Of a stretch of DNA of 64,000 bases, positions 1-10,735 are shown one piece after another. How positions within the stretch are numbered: the first letter of the stretch is position 1; each line of letters starts with the position of its first letter. Location of the stretch: assembly GCF_028769735.1 (NCBI RefSeq), contig NC_088172.1, forward strand, positions 34,568,897 to 34,632,896. The letters are read 5' to 3'. The notes below the pieces were generated by a model, which saw only the letters and a program-made list of their open reading frames with translations, was not told where the DNA came from and ran no database searches. The position numbers and the translations under genes are program-made. Source of the DNA: Zonotrichia leucophrys gambelii (Eukaryota; Chordata; Aves; Passeriformes; Passerellidae).

Positions 1-593
1 CCTGATTTTGTAAAGCTGAACTGAGGCTTTTGTCTGACTGCTTAAATGAGCTGCTCAGCTATTTAAATGAATCTTCACGAGCTCTCTTAAGGATTTTCAG
101 ACATTTTCCACAAGGAAAATGCCTTCTAGCAGTTCAAATGCTCTTGATGTTCTATTGGTTTTCCTTTTTGCCTTTTCTCAAAATTTTTGCTTTATCCACT
201 CACTTACTGTTGGTGTAATTCTTTTTTAGGACATTCAAAAGTGCCAGAATGCCATACAAACATAATGTCTTCAATATCCTTCATTCCTTTTCCTCTTTTT
301 CAAATATTTCTCCTCCTTTTTTTTTTTTTGATGTTATTCCCTTCAGAAATTGCTTTCAATTGACTTAGCTTTTCTCTTTTCTCTAAAAATCTTGCCTCAA
401 GCCTTCTACTCCTATCATTCAGTGCAGACATAGAAAAAGATGGGCAATGGTGTGATACAGACTTCAATCACTTATAAATAAAGGAGGAAATATTAACGGC
501 TATAACTCCATGATTTCATGAGTTTGTGTATGTACTACAGCTTAATTAATTTCTGCTACCACTGCTTCCAATTTAACACAATGCAACATATAT
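1..593. other. AT-rich non-coding sequence, unassigned
   Basis: No gene, RNA or repeat family is recognisable here. There is a short poly-T run near 316-329. Reading frames are short and not protein-like. Confidence 0.5.
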
Positions 594-870
594 CGCGGAG
601 TTGCAAAGAGTCAGAGAATAGCTGAGGCTGGAAGATGCCTCTGGAGATCATCTACTTCAAACCTCCAGTTCAAAGCAGGGTCACCCATGGCTCAGGGCAT
701 CATCCAGATTGATTTTGAATATCTCTAAGGATGGACACTGAGCAATGTCCCTGGGCAGGTTCTTCCAGTGTCTGACCCTCCTTAAAATACAATTTTTTCC
801 CCTTATTTTAAGTAGAATTTCTTTTGTTTGGACTTCTATCCATTACATTCTATCCTGTTCACAGAAATCT
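594..870 (-). mobile_element. CR1 LINE 3' UTR fragment, old
   Basis: Read on the plus strand, this follows the reverse complement of the CR1 3' untranslated region: a start like AGAGTCAGAGAATAGCTGAG, then the 'GGAGATCATCTACTTCAAAC' block, 'AAGGATGGACACTGAGCAAT' and 'GGGCAGGTTCTTCCAGTGTC'. The many mismatches make it an old copy. CR1 is the main LINE of birds; copies are usually 5'-truncated, so a 3' UTR-only piece is normal. It may belong with the CR1 endonuclease sequence to its right (1140-2395), in which case the reverse transcriptase part between them has been deleted; it could equally be a separate copy. Confidence 0.7.
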
Positions 871-1139
871 CTGAAATGAGCTATCTTTTTGACCTCATAC
901 TATCAGGTCTTTGTCCACAGTGATTGTCCTGAATCCTCTGCTCCCTCAGTCTGTTTGTATGAAAGATGCTCCAATGTTACATCTTCGTTCAGGATCTTCA
1001 AGGGCCTGAGGTTCCTAAAGGAAATGCTAACAGTAATGACTGAACTCCTTGATGAATTTGACCTTCTCTATGTCCCACTACTGGGTTCCCTGTGCCATTC
1101 AGTACAGGACAATATTTTACCTAGTCTCCACTTTACTAC

Positions 1140-1492
1140 CAATATTCCTTTCAGGAAGGTGCCTGAACCAGCCTTCATTTGCTCTCCTAAAACTGAGGGT
1201 TGTGATGCTGTATTTTGCATTTTTCCCTCTGCTCAGAATCCTGAACTCCAGCTCATGCAGCCAAGGTTGCTCACACCTTCACATCCCTGCCCTTCCTTTC
1301 TTGTTTTAGGTCCAGCAGAGCACCTGCTTCCATTGACTTATCTGTTCCTTGTGTAAATAGTAATCATCAATGGTCTTCAGAAAACTCCTGGATCCATGTG
1401 CTTTGTTCTGTTTTCCTTGCAGTTGCTCTTGAAGAGGATAAAATCAGGAGGATGAGGTTCCGTTAAGATGAGGTTCTTCCTATTTTCTAGAG
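1140..1492 (-). mobile_element. CR1 ORF2 endonuclease fragment, left part (interrupted)
   Basis: The plus strand carries the reverse complement of the CR1 ORF2 endonuclease region. Blocks I recognise include GCTCTCCTAAAACTGAGGGT, 'CAGAATCCTGAACTCCAGCT', 'GGTTGCTCACACCTTCACAT', 'GGTCCAGCAGAGCACCTGCT' and 'CAGAAAACTCCTGGATCCAT'. These correspond to the region of the endonuclease around the conserved SDH motif and upstream of it. In CR1 this enzyme nicks target DNA to prime reverse transcription. The copy is broken by frameshifts and stops, and reading frames on the plus strand here are antisense accidents. It continues at 2103 after an inserted LTR. Confidence 0.7.
1487..1492. repeat. Target site duplication, left copy (CTAGAG)
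   Basis: CTAGAG sits immediately before the first base of the solo LTR and is repeated exactly at 2103-2108. A 6-bp duplication is typical of alpha/beta-like (class II, ERVK) retroviral integration. Confidence 0.85.
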
Positions 1493-1604
1493 TGTCCGGT
1501 TTATCTCGGCTGTTTGAGGGGCCTGGGAAGGCCCGGGGTGGCCTTGGGGCAGCCCGCGTATCGAAGGACGAGAAGAGGCTTCAGTTCTTCTTTCGGTTTT
1601 TATG

Positions 1605-1610
1605 TTTATT
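1605..1610 (-). promoter_or_regulatory. LTR polyadenylation signal AATAAA
   Basis: TTTATT on the plus strand is AATAAA on the LTR strand, about 100 bp downstream of the TATA box in LTR sense, as expected for the R region. Confidence 0.6.
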
Positions 1611-1706
1611 AATTGTTTATCTAAAAGATGTTCTTTCAGCCGAACAAAGATCTGCTCAGCAGTCAGCCATGGGCACACTGTCTGCCCTCCCGGGCAGCCA
1701 CGTATC

Positions 1707-1712
1707 TTTATA
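1707..1712 (-). promoter_or_regulatory. LTR TATA box (TATAAA)
   Basis: Plus-strand TTTATA reads TATAAA in LTR sense, in the context GGGTATAAAGATACG. It is correctly placed upstream of the AATAAA signal. Confidence 0.6.
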
Positions 1713-2102
1713 CCCTTTGTTACGTGTACAATATTTATCATTTTTCCCCAATACCATCTATTCTTATAACTGGGTGCACTCTCAGTAATAACCAATCCAA
1801 AAGTGCCACCGTGGCCAAAGAAGATGGAGGAGAAGAGGAAGAAGAAGGAGGACAGGACACACCCCAATTCCTCCATCTTACTCCTCCAAACCCCCCTGTA
1901 CATAAATCCTAAACCTTGTGTCTCACCCTCTAATTAACTAATCCCTTCACCATTCACCCGGTGAAGCCCTCATCCTTGTCGTCTCCTGTGCAGGACCAAA
2001 GTCCAGCCACCAGACACTTCTGGCAACATTCCAGGACTCCCGAGCCCCCCAAGGTGGTCTCAGTGGCTCAGCATCTCAGGACTGAGATCTTGAGATCCGA
2101 CA

Positions 2103-2395
2103 CTAGAGAAGGTATTTATTTTTTTTTCCTGACTGAATGATAAGAAATAGACTTCACTATGATGTTATCAATGTTAGTTTGCTGTCTAATGCCAATGCTT
2201 AAATTTTCAGTTGTCTCATCATTCATCCCAAAGTACAGATCCATGTATTCCCACTGCTCTCTCATATAAAAGGCATTCACCCCTCCTCATCTTTATGAAC
2301 TGTGTTCCAATATTGTCAACTATCTCACTCTCAGATCCCAAAGATCATATTCCAGCAACAGGATGCACATCTTTCAATAATTACATAATATTTTT
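2103..2395 (-). mobile_element. CR1 ORF2 endonuclease fragment, right part
   Basis: Continuation of the CR1 split by the solo LTR; the first six bases are the second copy of the CTAGAG target duplication. The block from about 2205 to 2300, with AGATCCATGTATTCCCACTG and 'CTCTCATATAAAAGGCATTC', matches the reverse complement of an upstream part of the CR1 endonuclease, and 2335-2375 still resembles the next block. The copy is heavily mutated and the right edge is approximate. Confidence 0.65.
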
Positions 2396-4845
2396 TAATT
2401 AATAATAAATATTATTTTTCAATACTGCCATAATATCATGTGGAATCTAATTCACAAGGATTTTTGGGTTTTCCTATATTATTCTGACACTTGTCTCCTC
2501 TGGAATACATACAGGTTCTCTCATCCTCCAACTGCCTACTCACATATATAACAGTCTGTGCTTATTCACTCAAATTATCAGGATCCTACAGACTATTCAT
2601 TAGGGTCTGTCCAGAAGAACCAACAAAGCAGATTGATTCTGTATGGCATTATTTTGTCTTTCATCGCTCCACTAAGTTTCTTAGTGACTTGATAGAAAAT
2701 GACCCATATTATATTACATGAATAATGAAATATGCCAGTTTTCTATAGTATCAAATAATATTGCTTCATTGTTATTACAGTTTTTCATATTATTATGACC
2801 ATTTTTGCAATGCCATCAGCCTGGATTGTTTCATCTGATCTTAGGTAGCTAAACAAAATAACTAAATTACTACTTTAGCTGTCTGAGCTAGTTTACCTGA
2901 TGCTATTACTTTATTGTAGCATATTGAAATATTAAATTCTGGTAAGAGGGCAATGATGATATGAGGTGTTCTGAATTTTTCTCTAGGGAAACCTATATCT
3001 CTCCACTAAAGAAATAAATGCAGATAGCCTCTCAACAAAAGCAGAGAGAAGGATCTGAATCTGGGACATGGTGTCCAGGAGACCTTGTTAGTCTGACAAA
3101 GATGAGCAGTGCGATAAACCCATTGTCTTTGTACATACACTGTACTTGTCAGGTCTGAAACTCCTCAAAATTCAAAACTAAAATTTCTCTGCACTTCACT
3201 GGTGTATTATTCATGCAATTTCATCGCACAGAGTTTCCAAAAACCAGGGAAATTATTGTGGTTTTCCTTTGCTGGAATCACATCCTTTAAATCTTCGCAG
3301 GAAAAAGTCACATAAAGATTTGAAAACTTCTTCTCCATATGTGTCCAAGTGGCTCCTTGAAGGAGCTATAGCTCTCACACTTGTAATACTGATTCCGTTT
3401 CAGATATTTCAGTTGGCAGTTTAGGGTTGCTGCTTTTATTCTCTGAGAAGACATAGCCAGGTATTAATCCTAAAATTTTTTCTTTCTGTATTCAAAGTTA
3501 AATATCCAATATCACAGAAAAATCTGAAAATTTAACCCAAATTCTTCTGAGTGTCAAAATCACATACCAGAACCATGGTATGTGATAAATTGTGTGGAAA
3601 TACAAATGTATCTCTTGTACTGCAGTGTATTTATTTGATTTTAAGTGAACTAGGAAAGAAATGTTGATTTTAACTGAAACAGACATCATAATTTACTGAC
3701 ATGCATTCTTTTGAAAATACTGGCTCTGCACAGGTATAGAGGTTGACTGTCGATTGAATTTGGCCTTAGGATATCCAACTTAGGCAGGGAATTTGCAATG
3801 AAACCAGACATCAAGTTTGCATTCAATAAACAGGACAGGCAAGACAGGTCACACTTTGGTTCTGGACAACATAATTGCATCCCACAGGACAGCAAAAATT
3901 CTGGCTATTTCCCTCTTCCCTTGAGGACTCTAGAGGCTAAGCTCTTCTTATTGGCTGTTTTTAGACTTTTTCCAGTATGTTGCCAGGATCCTCTATTGTC
4001 TCATCATGTACATTCATGGCAATAGAAAGAGATGGGTAACAGCAGAACACAGACTCTGGTTAGCTGTAAACAGGGAAAATATATTCCATCAGAAGCATTA
4101 TAAAGTCTGCTCAATGCCCAGGACAGCAATGCAGTTTTCCCTTCTTTCTCTTTTCTCGCTTTGCCTTTTTTTTTTTTTTTTTTTTAGTAGAGTGCATCAC
4201 TGCTTTAATTTCCTCTTTATCTGGACACACCGAAGGAGGTGTTATTCAACATTCATATGGATCTTCCCCACTTCCCCATCTTCCTATATCAAGTCTCAGG
4301 CATAGTTTGAGCTGCACTGAAGACAACCTTGGTAGTGCCTTGTGCACCATGCCCTGACTTCCACAGACCTGACAACCAATGTACTTCTCAGTCATGAACC
4401 AGAACTAATCAAGTCTAAACAAAGAGGATTTTTATTTTGTCCTTCAGTGGCTATTTTTCAGCTAGATCAGTTCCCCAAACTGATTACATTACTTGTAGCA
4501 TGTGGATTACATTACAAGCTGCTTTACCAGCACAGAAAAACACAATGACAGAGAGAGGAAAGAGAAAACTGTTCTGCTTTAAGTCTGAATAAATTTTGAC
4601 CAATAATCAGCAAATTACAGTTCGTTGTTACTGCAAGTTTCTTTGCCTGCCTGTGGTCTCTTTGCAACAAGATTACTTCCTGGGTGAGGTATATATTCTA
4701 TGGTTCTCCATTCTATTGTTTTGTCTTTAATATTTTCTTATTTTAACCTTTTTTCCCCCCTTTAAATAAAGTATAACTTACATACAGGTACACATAATTT
4801 ATATGCAGGCCCACATGCAAAAGAAATTGAGTCATAATAATAGCA
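2396..4845. other. Unassigned AT-rich sequence
   Basis: I see no gene or recognisable repeat in this 2.4 kb. A pure run of 20 T lies at 4166-4185. Short open frames occur on both strands and look random. Confidence 0.5.
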
Positions 4846-5106
4846 GCATAGACTCATTGAGGTTGGAAAACACCCCTGAGGTCATTGAGTCCAGCCTTTG
4901 AACAAACATCACCATGTCAATGAGACCAATTAGCACCAAGCCCACATTCAGGAATTTCTTGAACACTCCCAGGGACTGTGACTCCTGCGCCTCTCTGGGC
5001 ACACCATTCTAGTGCCTGACCACACTTTCAATGAAGAAATTCTTCCTAATGCCCAATTGGAACCTCCTCTGGCTCAGCTTGAGGCCATTTCCTCTTGTCC
5101 TGTTGG
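4846..5106 (-). mobile_element. CR1 LINE 3' UTR fragment
   Basis: Reverse complement of a CR1 tail: GACTCATTGAGGTTGGAAAA, 'GTCATTGAGTCCAGCC', 'CACACCATTCTAGTGCCTGA', 'GAAGAAATTCTTCCTAATGC' and 'CTTGAGGCCATTTCCTCTTG' follow in the order expected. It begins at the CR1 3' end and breaks off where a second CR1 tail starts. Confidence 0.85.
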
Positions 5107-5232
5107 ATGGGACCTTGAAGATCATGTAGTTCCAATCCCCCTGCCTCAGGTGTGAACAGGTTCCATTAGACCAGGTTGCTCAAAGCCCCATCCAAACTGG
5201 CCTTGACAGTTCCAGAGATGGGACACACCCTA
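5107..5232 (-). mobile_element. Second CR1 3' UTR fragment, abutting the first
   Basis: The sequence restarts at a 3'-proximal CR1 position: GGGACCTTGAAGATCATGTA, then 'CCCCCTGCCTCAGG', 'GACCAGGTTGCTCAAAGCCC' and 'CTGGCCTTGACAGTTCCAGA'. The repeated start of the tail shows this is a separate copy joined to 4846-5106, either by insertion of one CR1 beside or into another or by rearrangement. Confidence 0.8.
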
Positions 5233-8200
5233 AATACATATGTATGCATATGCCTGATGGAAGAAACTACATTGCTTTCTGGAAAATTTGTTTTTATTCT
5301 TTGCCATTATCCTTAAAGTAGAGATTTTCTGGTTGGCTGTCACAGAGATGATCACTCATGAGCATACAAGCCAGGTGAGCAAAGTTTTGCTATCAAGCTC
5401 TCTAAAGGTAGGCACCTCTTTTGACTGGGTAAATGAGTGGGTGCAACAACCAGTGAAACAGCAGGCAAGGAGTAGCTGGAGAAGAATGAAGGAGGAAGAA
5501 CTTGTCAAAGATTCAACTGTGGGTGACATCTCAGAGGTCATTTTTAGCTATCATTGCTTCAGCTCAGTAAAGCTCACATCAGCTCAATCATTCTAACAAA
5601 GAAAACACAAATGTTGGTAACGCACCAAGCTGCTCCATCTGTGTTAAGTGCTGGGGTAAACACGGGTGTAAATATGGCCATGATATCCTAGTGCTTTTAG
5701 TTTAAGTAGCTCTGAAAGAAAATATAGTAAGCTTTTGACAAGTTTTGTCAACTTCTGCATCCAAAGACAAAAACTAGTGTTTGATACAGTTCTCATTACA
5801 TAAAAAGCTTAATTTCAACTCCTATGGCTAGCACATACTAATTAATGTTCTGAAGCCCTGCTATACTTTTACTGTAAACTATGTGGTCAATGCCAGTTGC
5901 AATAAATCCTGTCACTTAGTGTGTTAAAATTTACATTGACCTCACAAGAATTGTAAGGTGCATTAGCTATAAAATTCTAGCTGGTATCATGTATCACAAG
6001 CATCAGTTCATTTTAATGAAAGTATGATTTATAAGCATTTTCACAGGTGATATTTAATAGATATTAGAAAAAAAAAATGAACCTGTTTTATATGCCACAA
6101 ATCTAGTAGTGAGAAATGTAATTGCTACAATGTATGTTTCAAGAGATTTACAAAACTTGCTGAGCCTTAAAAGATGAGTATTTGTGAAGAACAGGAAACT
6201 GAGATATACTTGTTCTAAATTGCCATAAAATTTTTACTCTCTTTTAGCCCTTTGGTGAAATTTTTAGATGACTGGGATTGCAACCCACTGAATGAGAAAC
6301 ACTGACACAGACCCTCAGCTATACATGTAGTTAGAAGTTTTCAAGACCTTCAACACCTTTTAATTTTATTGAGAAGAGAGTTTACATTGATTTCTTCTAA
6401 TTGATCTGTCTTTTGTGCCACAGTAATGGTGAAGAGTGCTATTAAAAACCTTAGGACTGTGGAGACAAAAGAAAGTCAGAGAGAGCTGCCATGTAATTCA
6501 CAACAGTTTATGAACTACATATACTGTGCTCTGCATTTTCCCAGGCACTGCTGTGATAGCTAATGTCTCCCAATAGTACAAGTGACACTTACTGATGGCA
6601 TAGTTTTATGTTAACTGTATTCCATTAGCAGATTTCCCTGTAAATCCCTAGGATGCATTGATTGATAACACAACCCCACATGGAATTTGAGTACAAACTC
6701 ATCATGTTTCTGCATATCCCACTAACTGTATTTCTCAGGAAGATTTCCAATAAAATTGCAAAAAATATTGGTCACTCCAGTCTTGTTCTAAATATCTCCT
6801 TCAAAAAAGATCCAGGAACCTGTTGTGCCTAAGCAGTGTTTTAGGATATATTGTAGTTCAAATTAATTTGGATCAATATGTGGTAGAATTATAGAGGCAT
6901 ATGAGATACCCAACTGCCTACTAGTGAGTAAGACAACAGTTATTTACCAGAATGCAGCGTTACTACTAGGAAATCATTTCCTCACATATGTGGCCCATTT
7001 ACTAAATAGCAAAATCATACTTTCAATTCTAGAAAGTGATACTAACCACATTTATATACAGATCTAACACAGATCTGAAATGTGTATAACAGGGCACTGC
7101 AATAAACCAGGGCTTTTTCTGTTCTTACTCACCATGTTTCAGACAACACCTGCATTTAGCATCAATCTTTGCTTTTCATTAACTGATCAATAAATATTTT
7201 CAGCTCTGTTACTGAGGCACATTATATTTAATTAATGTAATGAAGAAAATATCATAGCTCCAGTAAAGTCAGTGTTAGTCCTTACCTGTATTCAAGTTAA
7301 GAACAATTTCACACAGTAAGCAGCTGAATATGACTACTATATAAGGACAATTACTTGTATAGGAAATAAAAAATGGAAATATACTGCTTATTTAACATAG
7401 GGTAGCACCATCTAGCTTTAACAGATCCAGTTTTTTAATGGCATCAAAGGGCATATTTTCTTTGATAGAACGAAACATACGGTTCTGCTAACTCCAATTG
7501 ACTAAATGGCACCTAAATTTAAAAGTGTACAAAAAATGAGCAGACAACTTAGACACTGACAAATATTTTTGTTCTTTCACTGTAACTATATAAATAAGTA
7601 CTCACTATCTCTATGTGTGATTTTTGGGAAATGCAGTAATAAAAATATCTTGAAACAATATTTCTTTGCTGTAGGACATCATTAGTGCTACACATTTCAG
7701 CTGTCCCATGCCTAGCATTTTTTACCAGCCACAAAGTATGCCTTCAGATTATGGTAAAAAAGCAGAATACAATCAAATTATTCTGTCAGCCTTTGAAGTG
7801 CATAACTAGATTGTGGCCCTGTTATCTTTACATTCTGTTATAATGGAAGTTGGAGTGACAAAGTGCAAACATCCACAAATTCTTGACTACGGCATCTGCA
7901 GCAAACTGAATACACATATACCTTTGCATAATGTATGCATTAATCCAAGCTGCAGAGAAAGTCAAACCTTCGACTAATCATCACCCCAGACTTGTAACTA
8001 AACAGCTACAAGGCAAATCTCTTCTAAATGTAATTCTGTCAATTACAGTGCAGCTGCACCAGGGATAAATATGGCCCATTGTCACCGTGATTGATGATTT
8101 GGCTACACTGGGTCAGAACTGGGTCGTAACAAGAATGTTGTTTTTGATAAATCCTCCTCACTGACTTTCTCTTTTGACATTCACTTTAAAAACAAACAAA

Positions 8201-9003
8201 TCCAAAAAACCCACACTTTTTTGCATGATTTGTTTCATAAGGAGGAGGAGGTAGTCAAGGAAAAAATAAAGTCAGTAATGTTTTTTGCCTGAGGGGACCA
8301 TTCACGTGTTACAACAATAGGGGGAGTTGTTGATTTCGGCATGTACTTTCCACTTTTCCGTTTGCATTAATGAGAGCTTTATGCAACGTCCCAGGAGTAT
8401 CAATGGGAGAATAGATCATTAGGAGCCTGATAACTCTATTTGTTACTGTGTATGAACTTCATTGTGCACCTGACTTTAAACCTGACTTTAAACCAAAGGT
8501 AGCTGCAACTTCTTGTGCTGAAAAAATAACAGCTCAGGATCTGGTATCATTGATACCAAAGTAAGTATTTTCTCCTGCAGGAAATCTCAGAAAAATAATA
8601 TTCAGTAGTCCCATATTTTACCACAACACTATGATCACCTGAAATAGATGGGTAGTTCTGGCTCCCAGCACTGTGTTACTACCAAATTCATTGCCAGTTT
8701 TAGATTGTTTTGATATTACAGCTGCCCATAGACAATGCCATACACTGACAGTCTTTTTCAGAGTGGTCGTAGCTTTTTTGCACACTACTTTTTTTCTTGC
8801 AGGAAGCCATTATCACTGAGAATACTTCTATTCTATAATTATCAGCTGATTGTTTCTTTCATCAACCTTTCTATTTTTTTGCCTAATCTCAGTTTCAAAC
8901 TAACCACACTATAGCTACCTAGATCAGCCTGTTTGTTCTTTTACTGCTGACCTCACACTTTTGCATGTCCAGTCCTATGGAATGTCTTCAAGAATCCTGA
9001 CAG
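5233..9003. other. Unassigned sequence, partly of higher complexity
   Basis: No gene or repeat family recognised. The part from about 7840 to 8570 has fewer homopolymer runs than its surroundings and could be a conserved non-coding element, but I cannot test conservation from one sequence. Confidence 0.4.
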
Positions 9004-9046
9004 AAAAAAAAAAAAAAAACAAAAAAAAAAAAAAACCACAAAAAAA
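9004..9046 (+). repeat. Interrupted poly-A tract
   Basis: Runs of 16, 15 and 8 A are separated by single C or ACC interruptions. No retroposed gene is visible directly upstream, so it is probably a simple repeat and not the tail of a processed copy. Confidence 0.8.
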
Positions 9047-10411
9047 CCAGAAAGGAAGAGTAACATAAATGCACTGCAGAGCTCTTTATTAGGGCTGCTC
9101 TGAACTTTACAATGCTGAGACATCTGTTATTACTGGTAAGTGTTACAGAATGTACCCAGAGACTCACAGTAGTTCTCTCCATGTCTGATTGGCTCCAGCT
9201 CTTTGAACATATATGCTTAAAGTGGAACTGTCTGCTCCATGTTTATATATGCCCTTCCCAACATCATACTTCCAGGTTTCTCAGGGCTTGTACTCTTTTT
9301 TCCTTTAGGTGCAAAACCTGAATAGTGGAATGCCGAGGTTGCCGCTTCCTATGGCTTTTCATTAGAAGTGAGGCATTTGCTGCCCACAAGGGAATTCTTC
9401 AGAAATTCTCCATAAAAATGAGACAGGCTAGCACAACTGCTTAAGTGGGAATTTTTGTTAATTTCAGCTATTTGACTGAAAAATAGTAAAGGGAACTTCA
9501 ACAGCTTAGAGGGGGAAGATGGGGAACAAAAAGCCTTTGTTAAAGGGGAGGTGATGAGCAACAAGGAGGAAAGAGTGAGATAGCTAAGCAAAATTTCTCA
9601 CCAGGCATAATTGCAGACATAAACTGCTCTTAAATTCTCTTTGTCAAAAACAAGAGTGCATTTACTCCTCTTCACTGCCTACCAATAATCACCTAAATTA
9701 AATTTTATAGGATTTATCATCCTTTGATCTGCACTTCCCATGGGGATTCACGGCTGTTAAGATGTGTTTATTTCTGCCTGAGGCAGATAAAATCTTAGGA
9801 TTTGGGATGAGAAGCAGGGTCAGAAGATAAACAAGTTCCCAGGACTGGTAATGACATAGAGATGAAGAACCCTGACAGCAGCAGCAAATCAGAAAAGAGA
9901 CATTTATTTAGGAATGAGAGATTAAATTTGTAAAGTGAGTCTCTGATGATGAAAATCTTGGTGCACATAAAATGATTCGCAGCACTTTGTCTAATTAATA
10001 ATAACCTCAACCTATCAGGATACATGAATTTTCAGAAATTGCTTTATAAAGATACACCCATACAGCAATTTGATAAATAAAATATTTTAGAAATATTCCC
10101 ATCTAAAAAGGACAAGGATAAACTAAGACAACTCTCTGTCTCACATCTGTGGGTCATGACTGTCAGATGACCATTATGTTTCAGTTTCTAGGCATTGTAA
10201 ATCTGAATAGCTTCACACACTACTTCTGTACATTGTTGCTTTATCAAATGCTCAAATCCTTGCAAATTCATCCTCTGTAACCTTTCCAGCCATACAGCAC
10301 ACAACAGACATCAGGCTGAATTAGATTTGAAATCCAGAAGTGATTTAAACCCATTGCATCACCAAGCCAGCACAAGCTGAATTTCTTCTGAGCTAGTTTC
10401 ACCCTAGAGCA
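9047..10411. other. Unassigned sequence
   Basis: AT-rich, with no recognisable gene or repeat family. The short frames on both strands have no family resemblance. Confidence 0.45.
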
Positions 10412-10735
10412 GTGACACTGCAGTGCTGCATCCAGCTCTGGGCTCCAGCACAGGAAGGACAGGGACCTGTTGGAGTGAGCCCAGAGAAGTCACTGAGTTT
10501 GGAAAGATGGAGCACCTCTCCTATGAGGAAAGGCTGGGATGATTGGGATTGTTCAGCCTTGAAAAGAGAAGGCTTGAAGTGACCTAATTGTGACCTTACA
10601 GTACCTGAAGGAAGCCAAAAAGAAAGATGCAGAGGGAATATATACAAGGGTCTGTAGTGAGAGAATGGGGGATCCAAACTGAAACTGAGTAGGTTTAAAT
10701 TATATATTAGAAAAAAAATCTTTACTGTGAATATA
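10412..10735 (+). mobile_element. CR1 LINE fragment, sense orientation
   Basis: Follows the plus-sense CR1 3' part: 'CAGTGCTGCATCCAGCTCTG', 'GGCTCCAGCACAGGAAGGAC', 'GGAGCACCTCTCCTATGAGG', 'GGCTGGGATGATTGGGATTG', 'TTCAGCCTTGAAAAGAGAAG', then degenerate AAAATCTTTACTGTGA. The element is mutated and lacks the terminal ATTCTATG repeats, so its 3' end is lost. Confidence 0.85.

Larger units (their letters stand above)
1493..2102 (-). mobile_element. Solo LTR of an avian class II-like endogenous retrovirus
   Basis: A 610-bp segment bounded by TG...CA ends (plus strand TGTCCGGTTT ... GATCCGACA) and flanked by the perfect 6-bp duplication CTAGAG. In the minus orientation it has the normal order of an LTR: TGTCGGATCTC start, TATAAA promoter box (plus 1707-1712), AATAAA polyadenylation signal (plus 1605-1610), then a C/G-rich end. 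No internal retroviral sequence is attached, so it is the product of recombination between two LTRs. It interrupts an older CR1, whose two halves resume at the borders, giving a clear order of events. Frames within it (for example a 138-codon frame on the minus strand) are not genes. Family assignment to ERVK rests on the duplication length and is inference. Confidence 0.85.

Noticed and set aside
889..1356. 155-codon open frame on the plus strand
   Set aside because: Much of it is the antisense of a CR1 endonuclease copy; the translation is not protein-like.
1487..1903. 138-codon frame on the minus strand
   Set aside because: Lies within the solo LTR, spanning its TATA box and polyadenylation signal, and has no retroviral or cellular motif.
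9004..9046. Poly-A tract as the tail of a processed pseudogene
   Set aside because: Upstream sequence shows no coding or repeat body and the tract has internal C interruptions.
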